Source: Linum tenue
Lineage: Eukaryota > Streptophyta > Magnoliopsida > Malpighiales > Linaceae
DNA: 64,000 nucleotides
Assembly: GCA_946122785.1 (NCBI GenBank)
Contig: CAMGYJ010000006.1
Location: forward strand, 51,418,066-51,482,065
Reading direction: 5' to 3'
Part shown: positions 34,086-45,656 of the stretch, one piece after another
Layout: each line of letters begins with the position of its first letter
Numbering within the stretch: the first letter of the stretch is position 1
The notes under the pieces: model-generated
What the model saw: only the letters and a program-made list of their open reading frames with translations
What the model was told of the DNA's origin: nothing
The model's database searches: none
Program-made: the position numbers and the translations under genes

Positions 34086-36969
34086 ATGGATGCCGCTTTG
34101 CCTACCGGCAACCAGTCGCCGAGCAGCGCGGTCGGTCGTCGCCCCACCTGCAACAAGGCCGTCTCTTACTTCAAGAAAACAGTTCAGTCGACTGATTTCT
34201 GCAAAACCCTCAACTCTCCTAGCAAAATTGCTCTTCGTTTTCTGACCGACTCGCCCTGTGTCTTCTTCTTTGGACAGGTGACTTTGCAGGACTGGTGGCT
34301 TATCAAAGCCGACCAGGACTACGAGGGAAAGAGGCTCGGAGTTGCAGGATTTCCTCCCAGCGGGTAAACTCCATTTTCGCCTCTTTCTTTCCCCCTTTGG
34401 GATTTCGCCCCAACTCTGTGATTTTGTTTGTTAACTTAAAAGATGATTCGTTAACTGTGGCAGTCAAAGAGGTTTGCGGGAGTTTCGCTCGGCACCGATT
34501 ATCAAAACCTACGATGTGTTTACCCTGGAGACTGCTGATGGCGTCACTGTGCTCATCCATGGCTTCCTGAACCGGACTCGCACTGTCCAAAACGGATTCC
34601 CTATTGAGGTGCTAGCTTGCTTTTTCTTTCCCTTCATCGGTTATGGTTATGTATTAGAGTGTATTGTCACTTTTGAGAATGTTAGGTTTAATGGAGTTGA
34701 AATCGTAGCAAGTTCGCTGATATAACACAGTTGATGTATATGACTGGAGTTGGGATTGTTTCCCCTTGTACCTGTGGGCACACTAGCTGAGCTTTTACGA
34801 TTAGCTTACATAACTTCTCCTTTTGAATGTTCTTTACTTTCCCCTCGCTCCCTCAGGCCACAAATAGTTTCTTGTTGGGCTTTCCTTTTTACTGGGAACA
34901 TTGTGCCAAAAGGTGGGTTCAAGATGCATATAGCAATGAAGTTCACATGACGAAAACCTCTGCAGATCCAGGTAATTACTAACTAGTCAGATTGGTCGAC
35001 CCGGGGAAGGGGGAGGATAGCATCACTAAACCCTGTTTTGATTTTGTTTATCTTGTTGATTTACTGCTGTTGCAGATATGCAATCCGCGGCTGCAGAGTC
35101 TACTCCAACTGCTGACAAAGATAATTCTAATGATGAAGTTGTGAAAGATGGTCCATATCCCCCATCCCTGAACTTCGACATCAAGGCCTTGAAAAGGTGT
35201 CCATTGCACAGTCCTATAACGAGATCTAGAAGTTCTGCCTGTGAAAAAGTGATCACCAAAAAACATTCCAGCGTGGAAGGCACTTGTGACACTGTGTATC
35301 ATGATGGTTCGAGTTCTTCCCCTGAAAGAATTGTTGACAAGTTAGAAAGCAACAAGAGTAAGAAGAGGTCTGCCCGAAACTTAAACAGCAAGGAACCAGT
35401 ATTGTCCTTGAGATATTCAACCTTTACCAGCCCTTCTGCTCCCGAAGAAGACTCTGGTTTTGAAAGATCCGATGTGGACCATCTGAATGTGTTAGAATTG
35501 AACCAGAAGAAGCCTGCAAAAAGTTATGACAGTCCACGGTACGGATATGCATTAAGGAGTGGGGTTATAAACAGGTCAACAACTTCCTTGCTTCAAGTTC
35601 CTGAGCTGACGTCAGGATTTAATGGTGAGAAAGAAAGTGGTGCATCTGCATCTCCAGATGCTGGCAAGTTCAGTCATCCAGAACTTGATTCAAATAATGG
35701 TAAGTGTACAGTGATCGAGTCACTAGTGCAATCACGCATAGCGGCTAATTTGGATATTCCACCTGTGGCAGAAAGCATAAGAACGTTTGTGTACCCAAAT
35801 ATTGATGAACGTGTTGACTTGAAGAAACAAGGGAACTCTAGATCTAAAAGACGGAAATCCAGGTCAAAGTTAGCGAGCCCTAAATATCTGAGCAAAAAGA
35901 AAGCATCTAGATATGCAGTCAGGCAAAACAAAGAGTTGCCATCAGAGTCAGCGAAGCCTCACCTTGATGAAGAAGGGAAGCGTGGAGATGTGCATAAAAG
36001 AACTATTCCCTCATCAAGCAAAGTGAAAAATTGTAAGTCAGAGGTAGGAGCATCTAGAAGGACAAGAAATTCAACAAGGAAAGAGAGGCATGAAAAGCTT
36101 AATGTTAAAGCTGGGGATTCTTCTGGTACAACAAAAGTCAAAAAGAGAATTTTCTTTGAAACTCCGGTAAGTTGCTTACTGGTAGTTTATTTCATCAAGA
36201 TTCGTCTTCTGAGCAAATAAATTTGTGACTGCGAACTGCTGATAGGCAATAGCTCCTCATTTGCATAGTGTCCTTCTGCTACCTTGACGTGGTTAGTAAG
36301 TGTATGCTCTGGTTTACACTATTGGCTTGCCCCTTGTGGGATCTAATCCTCCATTTGTATTGTCTATTAGGTTACTCCAAAGACAGTGGAAGGAAAATCA
36401 AGGTCTCGTCTGCACTCTCCGGAGTCTTTGAATCTCAAAAGATCCCGATCAGGTGAGCTTGCTATGGAGTAGTGTAGTCTTCATCGTTGTTTGGCATAAT
36501 CTTTCTCTTGGTTTCTGAATGCTCTTGACATTCAAAACTAGGCTGTTTCGTTTTATTAGATGCTTCAGTACTCTCTTCTTTTGTTGATGCATTGTAGGCA
36601 GACTGCTCTTACCTGCCGTACGCTTCTGTGGCAATCAAATTCCAGTTAATGATACGGTTCGTCTATCCTAAAGTCTTACCTTGGTTGCTTACATTTGCCA
36701 TTTCTGTTTGGCATTCGATTTGCATACTATATTTGCCCATGCTATCTTTTCAGACTGGAAATGTTACTGGAATTCTGGAACAATTGGATACCGTTCAGCC
36801 ATATAGAGGTTTGTCTCTCCACTAATCGGTTCTTCTTTCTTGTTGCCTTTGCAACCGTTAAATTAATTAGTTAGTAGTGCTCCTTGTAAACCAATCACAG
36901 GACGGCCTTCTTATTCTGGTTACAGGAACTAGATCCGAGCCTCCGAAGAGAAAACGGAAGACCAGGTAG
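34086..36969 (+). CDS. KNL2: KNL2, CENP-A assembly factor (SANTA + CENPC-k)
   Basis: Eight coding exons read cleanly with GT..AG introns: 34086-34363, 34464-34608, 34857-34971, 35076-36166, 36371-36452, 36598-36656, 36754-36808, 36926-36969, giving 622 residues. The SANTA domain spans about residues 65-163 (VTLQDWWLIK, GKRLGVAGF, REFRSAPIIKTYDVFTLETADG, FLLGFPFYWEHCAKRW). Exon 4 encodes a long basic, Ser/Lys-rich disordered region. Exons 5-6 encode the CENPC-k motif (RSRSGRLLLPAVRFCGNQIPV, about residues 566-587), and the protein ends in a KRKRKTR nuclear-localisation-like tail. KNL2 (M18BP1-related) brings CENH3 to centromeres; the CENPC-k motif marks the plant alpha-type paralogue. All phases join without stops, so the gene looks intact. 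Its start is about 107 bp from the pararetroviral end, leaving very little native upstream sequence. Confidence 0.93.
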
Positions 36970-37432
36970 TTAGCCTATATGCCAAATTCTGAACCTCTAC
37001 CCGGGTCAATCTGTTGATGCTATTGCATAGAATTGTTGTGATTTCCGCCAAGTTTACCGTCAGATAAGAACAGTTAGTCGCATGTGCCAATCTGTGAATC
37101 TGTAATGTGTACATCGCAGACAATCCTACTGCGTTTTGCTAGTTAGTTTGCTATAATATCAATGTACAATTGCAAACTCTAGGATGTGTTATTGGTAACT
37201 ACATCTAAAAAATTATCAGATGTTACGTGTTACCTTATTATGTTGTGATAAATAGATTTAACATCGAACTGGAAGAAGAAAAAAAGAACATTTAAAAGGC
37301 TGAAATGTGTTGGGAAATTTATTAGTCAATCCTGTTGTACCTCCCATTCCTTCACAAACTTGAAGCCCAGCGTTTGTATTCCAAAAGGTAGAAGATACGA
37401 AGGAGAGATATTGGGAAGTCGACAGAAATGCA
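36970..37432 (+). other. KNL2 3' region
   Basis: Expected 3' UTR and downstream sequence of KNL2. No other feature is recognised before the hAT element. Confidence 0.5.
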
Positions 37433-37440
37433 GTCCCATG

Positions 37441-37908
37441 TAGGAATGACAATGGGCAGGTCCGGGGCGGGTTTCTTGGTATCCAGACCTGCCTCGTTGC
37501 AGGTCGGGTTCAGGTCGGGTAATTGATCTCGAGTCGCGGGTTGGGGTAGGACGACCCAATGAGTATACAATTTATATTAAAAACATTAGTAATATTTGTT
37601 ATTTTTATTATAAGACTAAGAAAACAAACAATATTATGACAATTGTAGTTAAATTATTGGAGAAATTGAGGTTTTCACTAATTTACAACTTTCTTATAGC
37701 TAAAAATATGATGCAATAAAAGGAAAATCCTAAGTAATTCGACTAAGATTACATGTAATTTAGACAAGAACGGGTCGAGAATGGGGCGGGTCAGGGCAGG
37801 TCGGGTCGATGAGACTACCCATGCCCGCCCCGACCCGCCTACGGGGAGGGTCGGACCCACCCCAAAACAGGTCGGGTAAAACGGGTCAGGTCGAAATTGC
37901 CATCCCTA
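37441..37908. mobile_element. hAT-type MITE downstream of KNL2
   Basis: TIRs TAGGAATGACAATGGGCAGG and the inverse ending ATTGCCATCCCTA. Duplication GTCCCATG (37433-37440) versus GTCCCAAG (37909-37916). Subterminal regions are rich in CGGGTCGGG/GACCCG words. No coding capacity. Confidence 0.9.
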
Positions 37909-37989
37909 GTCCCAAGAGCAGAGAAAGAAATAGAAAAAGACAACAACCTTTTGCCCAGAAGTCTCCATAAAGATGATGGAATGGTTGAA

Positions 37990-38170
37990 AAGAAGGATAT
38001 CTGTCAAGACCAAGGTTGTCAACTAGCGGGTTGAGTTGTAGGTTTGCCCGCTTTGATTCTGACCTGGTGAGAAAAACATTTAGTATACACTCAGCTAGTC
38101 GATTTGCTTTGACCCTGACTTGTTGAGAAAAATGTGCCGTACACACCCGTCGGGTCTGATAAGGAATCTT
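37990..38170. repeat. partial repeat related to the hAT element at 43003
   Basis: CAAGGTTGTCAACTAGCGGG near 38011 resembles the CAAGGTTGTTAAC terminus of the element at 43003-43831. The other end is not found. Confidence 0.35.
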
Positions 38171-38212
38171 CTTCATTAATTTAATTATTTGTGCTTAATG
38201 TAGTTAGTTGAG

Positions 38213-38676
38213 GGGATGGGTTAGCTTGGTTACTTAATTTTCAGTAATCACAGTGGCTACCAAGATCTCCACCCTTCATTATCTCTATTTTAAGCTATTT
38301 TTTAAATTAACGATAAAGATTATAATAAGGGTAATTTTGAAAATGAAAAAAGTGTCACACCTGATTACTCTATATATTGTACCCAAACCCTAATCCTACT
38401 GCAACTCACCCACCCTCTTCCGCTGCATCTCGCCTGCCGCCACCCCTCCCACGCCATCCTACCACCACCCTTCCTCCTCTGCTACCTCTCGCCGCCCCAA
38501 CCCACCTCCATTCCCACGACCTCTCTATCTCACTTAGCGGCGGAGGTACAAATGACGACCTCCTCCATTTACAAATGACGGCCTCTCCATTCCCACGACC
38601 TCTCAATCTATCAGACTAATTCCCACGGCCTCCTCCATTTACCATTACAAGGTCTCCCCTCCTCCTCCTCCTCCTC

Positions 38677-38756
<80 letters not shown>

Positions 38757-39396
38757 AGGCTCTAGATCTGGGTTTACTTTTTTGGCACTGGTTTATTTAT
38801 TTCGTTTTATGAAATGGTAGTTTTGTTTTTATTAATGGTATTGATTTATTTCTGCAATGGTATTGTTTTGACTTTTGTAATGATATAGATTGTTTATATT
38901 GGTAGTTTTAGTGTAATGGTATTGTTTTTCCTAATGGTATTGATTTATTTCTGCAATGGTATTGGTGTTTTCCGAAATGGTAGTGGTTCTAGCGAATTGG
39001 TATTAATTTAAATCTGCAATGGTATTGATTTATTGTGAAATGGTATAGATTTATATTGGTAGATTGTTTATATCAGTAGTTTTCGTGTAATGGTATAGAT
39101 TTATTTCTGCAATGGTATTGATATTTTTCAAAATGGTAGTGGTTGTCTAATGGATTGGTAGTTATTTCGTGTTTTTTTTTCTTTTGCAGAAAGATTGAGA
39201 AAAACAAGGAAAGGGGATTTGGCTGGAGATTGTGGAAGTGAGAGAAAGAGAGAGAATTGTAATTAATAGATTCTTGTAACTACCTAAAATGTAATTTATT
39301 AAAAAAATTAATTAATACAATTTATTTTTCATACCCAATTTATCCTTAGTAACCACGGTGATTACTACAGTGAAGTAGTCACCGTAACCTTTCCCA
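38213..39396. mobile_element. Mutator-type element carrying gene-like DNA and a long CT repeat
   Basis: Exact 9-bp duplication TTAGTTGAG (38204-38212 and 39397-39405). The subterminal sequences GTAATCACAGTGGCTACCAAG-like (38245) and the inverse of GTAATCACCGTGGTTACTAAG-like (39345) are matching inverted repeats. The interior has a CA/CCACC-rich stretch with short open frames (38377-38619), a (CTC)n(CT)n microsatellite, then a degenerate tandem array of CTGCAATGGTATTGATTTAT-like units (38810-39150). It may include a captured 5' leader of a host gene. No transposase. Confidence 0.8.
38656..38753. repeat. (CTC)n(CT)n microsatellite
   Basis: About eight CTC units followed by roughly 35 CT units without interruption. 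This could form H-DNA and is likely polymorphic. Confidence 0.95.
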
Positions 39397-39479
39397 TTAG
39401 TTGAGTTAGTGGCTAGGTGGTTCCCCTTTTGTAGATATGTTTATGTTCAAGAGTTGGTATTTAAACCACTCTCCTAAAG

Positions 39480-41290
39480 AATACAAACTACCTCTTCCAA
39501 TCACTTACATGGTATGAGACCAAGTGCCCCGATCTCCTTAACCTACACGTCTTTCTTTGCGTTCCCAAACAACATCTCTCTCTCTCCCATTATGGATTTT
39601 TTCTTAACCTAGCCACTCCCGTCTACCTTTTCTCCTCCAACAATTTTAACCATGTCTTCCAATACTTGAGAATATGTTCTCAATCTTGATGAACCAAACA
39701 CCATAATCACATTAAACCCTGCCTCTCAACTCCCTACCAAGCTCAGGACAATTTCCCCACTTGGCAGGCACAACTCATGACACTTCTCTGCAGTCTAGAT
39801 CTTCTGAAATTCATAGACAACACTCATCCGCAGCCCGCTGCCGCCACTCATGCAGCTGAATGCATCCGGTGGTTCCGACAAGATCAACTTCTCCTCCATG
39901 CTATTCTCACATCCATGTCGCCGACTGTCTCTCCATATGTTTCTGCCGCACGCTCCTCTCATGAAGCCTGGTCGACTTTAGAGAGGATGTTTGCTAGCCA
40001 ATCCCGGCAGAGGGTCATCATTCTCAAAACAAAGCTCAGTCGTGAAACTTAAGGTAATCACCCGGTCTCCGTTTATCTTCAATCGATGTGCACCATTGCT
40101 GCTGAATTAGCTCTTGCTAATTCTCCTGTTGCACCCGAAGACATGATCCTTCATGTCCTACGTGGCCTTCGTGAAGAATATGACCAACTCTCTGCTGCGA
40201 TTCATGCCCGTGACACCACCATAGCGCTCGGAGACCTTCACGATCGCCTTGTCGATTTTGAAGCTGATCTTGTTGTTGTCCACGTGCCTCACTTTGTGGC
40301 CTCTCCCACCACTGCATTCTCCTCTGCTCATGGTCGGCCTCATTCCCCGATGGTTTATCACAACTCTGGCATCCCTCATCGTCCCGCCTCCCCTGCTTAT
40401 TACGGCTACGACGCTCACTCTCGGTGTGACTCCAGCCTGCGTGCTCTTCCTCGGTCTTCCTCAGGTTTTTGTCAATACTGCGACAATCCCAGGCATTCGG
40501 CTAAGGACTGTTATCGTATGCGTGGTCGTCCGCAAGCACATTACTCCACTGTCGCCTCCTCTTCTGCTAGTTGGCTCGTCGATTTGGTCGCCACAAATCA
40601 CATGACTCCTGACCTCGACAATCTCTCCTTGTATACAGACTACAACGACTTTGATGAGGTTCTTATTGGCAATGGGTCAGGTCTGCATATCACTCATATT
40701 AGTCACTCCTCTCTGTCTACTTTTGTGACGCCCTTATCTCTTCGTGATGTGATCTGTGTTCCTGCTATCAAACGCCGGTTATTGTCTGTTGCTCAATTGT
40801 GTAAATCTAATATGATGTATGTGGAATTCTTTTCTGATTGTTTTGTTGTGAAGGATCTAGCCACATGGGTACATCTGCTACGCGGCCGGATTAGGGGGAT
40901 GTCTATGAGCTGCTGGTCACAACCCAACCTGTTCGACTTGCCTTAACTGTCGTGAAGAAGCAATCATCCAGTATCTGGCACAATCAACTTGGCCATCCTT
41001 GCTATCTACCTCATAAATCGCTTGCCCTCTACCTCTCTCCATGGTGCTACCCCATTCTATTCCTTATTCAACGAACACCCAAATTATCTCAAGCTTCGTG
41101 TGTTTGTTGTGTTTGCTACCCCTGGCCCCATTCCTACTCCCCTCACAAACTTGCCCCTCGATCTCGTCGATGCATATTTCTTGACTGGTTGTGGTGGCGG
41201 CGTTGGCGGAATCAACTTGTTCGCCATCATTGGAGGAAGGATCGAGCAAGGAGCTGGAGTGGTGGAAGTGAGGGCTACGAGATGGTAGTC
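39480..41290 (+). mobile_element. internally deleted Ty1/Copia fragment
   Basis: A degenerate PBS-like TGGTATGAGACC (39511-39522) is followed by gag (UBN2-type), a CCHC knuckle, a protease remnant, the GAG-pre-integrase WHNQLGHP motif, and directly the end of the integrase region (YLINRLPSTSLHGATPFYSLF). The integrase core, reverse transcriptase and RNase H are missing. No LTR pair or TSD was found. The element at 38213 lies just upstream and may have split its 5' LTR. Confidence 0.75.
39777..40946 (+). pseudogene. Copia gag-protease ORF with in-frame stop
   Basis: One frame runs 39777-40946 with a TAA at 40050-40052. The first part is a UBN2-type gag (W..LERMFASQSRQRVIILKTKLS, then a V-x-x-Y-L-Q-S-M stretch and LRGLREEYDQL). 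A knuckle CQYCDNPRHSAKDC (CCHC) follows. The expected protease signature W-L-L-D-S-G-A-S-H-H-M-T is WLVDLVATNHMT here, so the catalytic D-S-G is lost. The rest is GAG-pre-integrase-like (RDVICVPAIKRRLLSVAQLC). Gag would package RNA in the intact element; this copy is dead. Confidence 0.8.
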
Positions 41291-41484
41291 GTCAGCTTGT
41301 TGCTTGTTGCTCAATTGCTTGGGCAACTCATCTCAATCGAAACTTGTAGAAGGGTCGTTTGGCTGAATGGGTCAACGTTATCGAAGGTGATGCTAAGTTG
41401 GGATTTGTTGCAATGGAGATCATGGTTAATGGAGGGTTTTTTCCACTGTAATTGAGGGTTTTTTTTTGTTAGAACAAGGGTTAT

Positions 41485-42984
41485 TGATTCAGGCCTAATT
41501 GCACATATTTTGCCCCGGTTTGCTTAGATTTTTGTGCCAAATTCGCTCATTAGAGGTTGGTTTTACGTGAGGTTCTTCGTGTTTGAGTGCTTTTCAGGAT
41601 TTAACAGGTGGAACCAGCCTCAAAGTCGAAGGATTGGCGAAAAGGATCGAAAATCGGGAGAAGAGGTGAAAAACGCAAGTTCACGGCTAAAGGCAGGAGT
41701 TCACGGTCGTACAAGACTGTGAAGAAGGGGAGTTGACCATGAAGCGCAAGGCGTCTAAAGCCAAGTTGAAGGTTACTGACGCAAGGCGAGTTCACGGTGC
41801 CCGTGAACACAAACAGTTACCCGTGAACTGCCATGATCGATGCGGAGCGTTTTGGCGCAAGGCGTGAGTTCACGGACGCGTTTGATGGTTCACGGCCGTG
41901 AACTCAGCTCTTCTCGGGTTTAAAAGCCGAGCTGCAAGAAAGAGAGAGGGGAGATCCACTTTTTTGAGAGAAACACCTTCTTCTGCATTTTAGTGAGAGA
42001 AACAGAACCGAAAGAGAAGAAGAGGTTAGGGCTTGGCTTCAAAGATGTTTTGGGAAGATTTCCCCAAGGAAATCCCAGCTCAAGGTTGAAAAAGAGAGGA
42101 GGCATCCCCATAAGATGGTTTCCACCTTTTTCTCCTTTGTTCTTCCCACTTCTTCCATGGAGTCCTCCTCCCACTTGGGTGTAGTGAAACCCTAAACCCT
42201 GCCATGTAATTTTCTTTTATGTGGTTTTGATGATTGATATTGGGCATTGTTCAATTTAATGTTTGAGATATTTTTCACCATGATTTTGCATGCTTGTGCT
42301 TAGAAACTTAGGGGTTGTGCATATTTTGTGCTTAGCATCCTAGGGATTGTGCATAATTATGCTTAGCACCGTTTGTGCATTTAGGTGCTAGTAATCTAAT
42401 TTGCCAACTTAGCCTAGTTTAGAGAGGAGAATCCCCCTTTTTAAGGGAGACTTAATTGAGTTGGTTTTCCTTCCTCTTTCCAAGCCACCTAAACTAGGTT
42501 GAGTTAGGGTAATCCTCAATATTGAACTGAACAAGTCGATTAATCGTGGTTAAACTGTCCGACCTTAGAGTTGACTGAGGAAGTAAGCCGATTACCGATT
42601 ATCTAAACCGAGAGGGTCGAGTGACACAACCTTTCATCCTCACCTCAGTTTAGCAATGGAGACTGTGGTCTCCGACCACATACGCTTTCCTTTGCGGTTC
42701 ACGATTAACGTGCCCAAGGCAATCGTTCCAACTCACGTAGCATGGTAGTGGTTAGGGTGGAAGCGAAACCCAAAGTGACTTTCCCACAAAAGAGTTTTCA
42801 AACCAAATTACTTTTGCTTTAAACCAAAGTTTTATCCCTAGATAATGATTTCAACAACCGAAGTAGACGTAGACGGACCGGCCCGGGTCGATATATAGAT
42901 ACTTGCCCTATACTGCACCCGATTAAAGTTTAAAAACTTGGGCTCTAATTGGGATTTAATTGTGGTGTTGTTTCATGCGAGTCA
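41485..42984 (+). repeat. solo LTR (1.5 kb)
   Basis: Starts TGATTCAGGCC and ends CATGCGAGTCA, both like the LTRs of the element at 9576-15886. Exact 5-bp duplication GTTAT on both sides (41480-41484 and 42985-42989). No internal region or second LTR is present, so it arose by LTR-LTR recombination. Inside, 41660-41910 contains repeated GTTCACGG/CCGTGAAC words. Confidence 0.92.
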
Positions 42985-43002
42985 GTTATTATGGCTGCAG
43001 AG

Positions 43003-43831
43003 CAAGGTTGTTAACACAGATTGGCCCGTCGGCCCGACTAGAGGACTAGGTGGTGGGTTGATGGGTCAAGTTTTTAAAAAGGGATTGTTGTTTTACGTTA
43101 CTTAAAAAAATTGGGGGACCAAATCAGCAATTACCGTATGGTTTGTTTTGTTCATGAGCATGAATTATGGGGTCAAGATTGTAATTCCAGGCATAAGAGA
43201 TATTAATAATAAAATTTCCATCACCTTTATATCTCACCTGGGGTTACAGATCACTAAATATCCCAATCACTATCTCTTTCTTTCAGAGATGTTAGTGTTT
43301 ATTTCCTCTCTTCCTCTCCTTCCAAAATAGCGCTTAGGCTAGCGTGGCTAGAGGCGGCAGAGCAGAGGCCGACTTGTGGTGTGGTTATGATGTTGACGAC
43401 GACGGGGCCAGTGTGGTGACAAGAAGCGACCGACGCTCTGGTTACGACGAGGGTGGTGTGGCTATGGTGGAGATCTCAAACCAGTGTCCATGAAACCGTA
43501 CCGTACCGGCGGTTCAACCACGAAATACCAGTATCGGAGGCTAAACCGGTAGACGGTATTTATCGGTATAACGGTTGAACTACGGTTAAATCACGGTTTT
43601 ACCATAAAATACCCTACCACTGACTTTCCCGGTACGATCTCCGGTACGGTTTCATGGACCATGTCTCAAACCCGAAACCTGTGCTAACAGGTCAACCGCC
43701 CAGGTTTGTCGGGTTTTGACCAGGTCAAGGTTGGTTTGACTTTAACGGGCCAACTCTTCAACGGGTGCCAGGAACTCGTTTTCCCATCTGGTCCGAGTTA
43801 ATCCGGATCGACCCGCGGGTTAGCAACTTTG
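43003..43831. mobile_element. hAT-type element (outer)
   Basis: Exact 8-bp duplication CTGCAGAG (42995-43002 and 43832-43839). TIRs CAAGGTTGTTAAC and the inverse of CAAAGTTGCTAAC. It has no transposase and contains the element at 43482-43663. Confidence 0.9.
43482..43663. mobile_element. 182-bp hAT MITE nested in the 43003 element
   Basis: Exact 8-bp duplication TCTCAAAC (43474-43481 and 43664-43671). TIRs CAGTGTCCATGAAACCG and the inverse of CATGGTCCATGAAACCG, with GGTACGG subterminal words. Confidence 0.93.
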
Positions 43832-43839
43832 CTGCAGAG

Positions 43840-44440
43840 AGTTGAGTGGTTTTGGAGCTAATTGAAAAAAAATATATAACTAGATAAATTCAGGAAGATT
43901 TAATTAAGTTAATCGTGTAAGTTGGTGGGGAGGGGTAACTTAGACATTTTACCTCATTCCTAACATTTACTTAAGATAAAATTTGACAGAATGATATATT
44001 CATTATGTTGTTATACTGAAGGGCATGAAAGTGTAAAAAATTAGTTGAATGATATGTTTGTTAAATTGTAAATGTAAATGGCATAAAATGCTATTAACCT
44101 GCTTAATGATATATATGCATATTTGCTTTAAAAATTATTAGGATTTTCAATATTACAATGGATAATATTTTCTTTAATGAATAAAATAAATAAATAAATA
44201 TATATATTCTATTAAGCAGGAAGAATTTCTTTTGTGACAAAGTGATTGTGATAACCTACTGACTCTTGAATTTACTGCTAGTTCATCGATAATCGAGAGG
44301 TTGGATAAATTTTGATGAGATAGAAACATCTTCCTTTTTTAAGCACTCATGAGCAATTCGTAGATAACAAATTTTTTTTTTTTGACGTTTCTATCAATAT
44401 CAAGTAGTGCCTAACGTGTTACATTTGCTTGAATGTAGTA
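43840..44440. other. AT-rich intergenic DNA
   Basis: No genes or clear elements recognised. Confidence 0.5.
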
Positions 44441-44448
44441 CTCATGAC

Positions 44449-44720
44449 TAGGGGTAGCAGTTCGGTTATTTTGGTTATAACCGGTAACCGATCGGCCGGT
44501 TATCGGTTAACCGAAATAACCACTACCCCTACCCAAAATCGCTCGAAATAGCTTTCGGTTTCTCGGTTACCGATTAACCGAACCACTTTTAAGACCAAAA
44601 ACCATTTCATCCAACCTCCGGCAACCGACCGAAGTTCGGTTATTGATTAGTGAATAACCGGTCGGTTATCGGTTTAACCGGCCGGTTAAACGATAATCGG
44701 TAACCGAACTACCACCCCTA
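44449..44720. mobile_element. 272-bp hAT MITE
   Basis: Exact 8-bp duplication CTCATGAC (44441-44448 and 44721-44728). TIRs TAGGGGTAGCAGTTCGGTTA and its near-perfect inverse. Dense CGGTTA/TAACCG subterminal words, as in the 24391 element. Confidence 0.95.
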
Positions 44721-45219
44721 CTCATGACCATGGTGCTCATATTTTAAGTGTTAGTAGCTATAACATAATTCATTAAAAATATTATGGTAACCACAACTCA
44801 TAGCAGTTTCTTCCTCCAATGAGTCCTTCCATTGCTTTCTGCCTCCAGCTCTCCACTAGGGATGACAACAGCTCGGGTCGGGGGTGGATAGTGTATATCC
44901 GTTACTCTACCTAAAATAGTTCATGTTTTACTCGTACCTATACCCACATAAGAAACGGGTAGAAAATCAAAATCATTCCCATACCCATTCGGATTTCGGG
45001 TATCCTCGGTTATCCATAGGGTAATAATTTCTCTTTATAACTCCAACCAAAATGTTAACTTTCACGCGCATTTTCACATTACACAAGATGAAAAGTACGA
45101 CAATAATTCACTATAATAAAAATTTAATTAAAATAACACAATTTCATGAAAATATTATATTTATGGATTTTGCTACGGTGACATGCATGTCACCATGACA
45201 TGGACTTTTCGGTTGACCT

Positions 45220-45655
45220 AATCCAACATGCGGTCGACCGAATGGACTAATTCATGTATGTGGGGTTCCGAGACGCGGTCGACCTCTTACATAATACGGT
45301 CGACCGCTTTGGTGGTCTAACAGAATGAAAGGTCGACCCAAATATCTCATAGGCCGACCCTTGTGCACCTAAGAGGTCGACCGCATTATGAAGAGGTCGA
45401 CCGCCTTCACATCGTATCCGTATTGGATATGGATTCCAACACCAGAAAGGTTCCAGAATTGGACAAGGAAACGAATTGGGTCGACCCATTGACGTCCTAA
45501 ATCTCTATAAATACGAATATAAGTCCTCTTCAACGCCTCCAAGTCCGAATTAGGTTTTTTTCCGATTAAGAGCCTTTGTGAAGAAGATCGTTCGTGGTTG
45601 CTGTTGTACGTCTTGGAAGTGGTCGACCAGGTCTAAGGTAAGGTCGACCATTTGT
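45220..45655. repeat. left subterminal GGTCGACC cluster
   Basis: About ten copies of GGTCGACC or one-base variants within 430 bp, often extended to GCGGTCGACCGC or GAGGTCGACCT. The innermost TIR bases (CGGTTGACC) are a variant of the same motif. A possible TATA (TCTCTATAAATAC) lies at 45503-45515. Confidence 0.85.
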
Positions 45656-45656
45656 T

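Noticed and set aside
36449..36634. 61-codon minus-strand frame within KNL2
   Set aside because: Antisense shadow over exons 5-6, which join cleanly on the plus strand.
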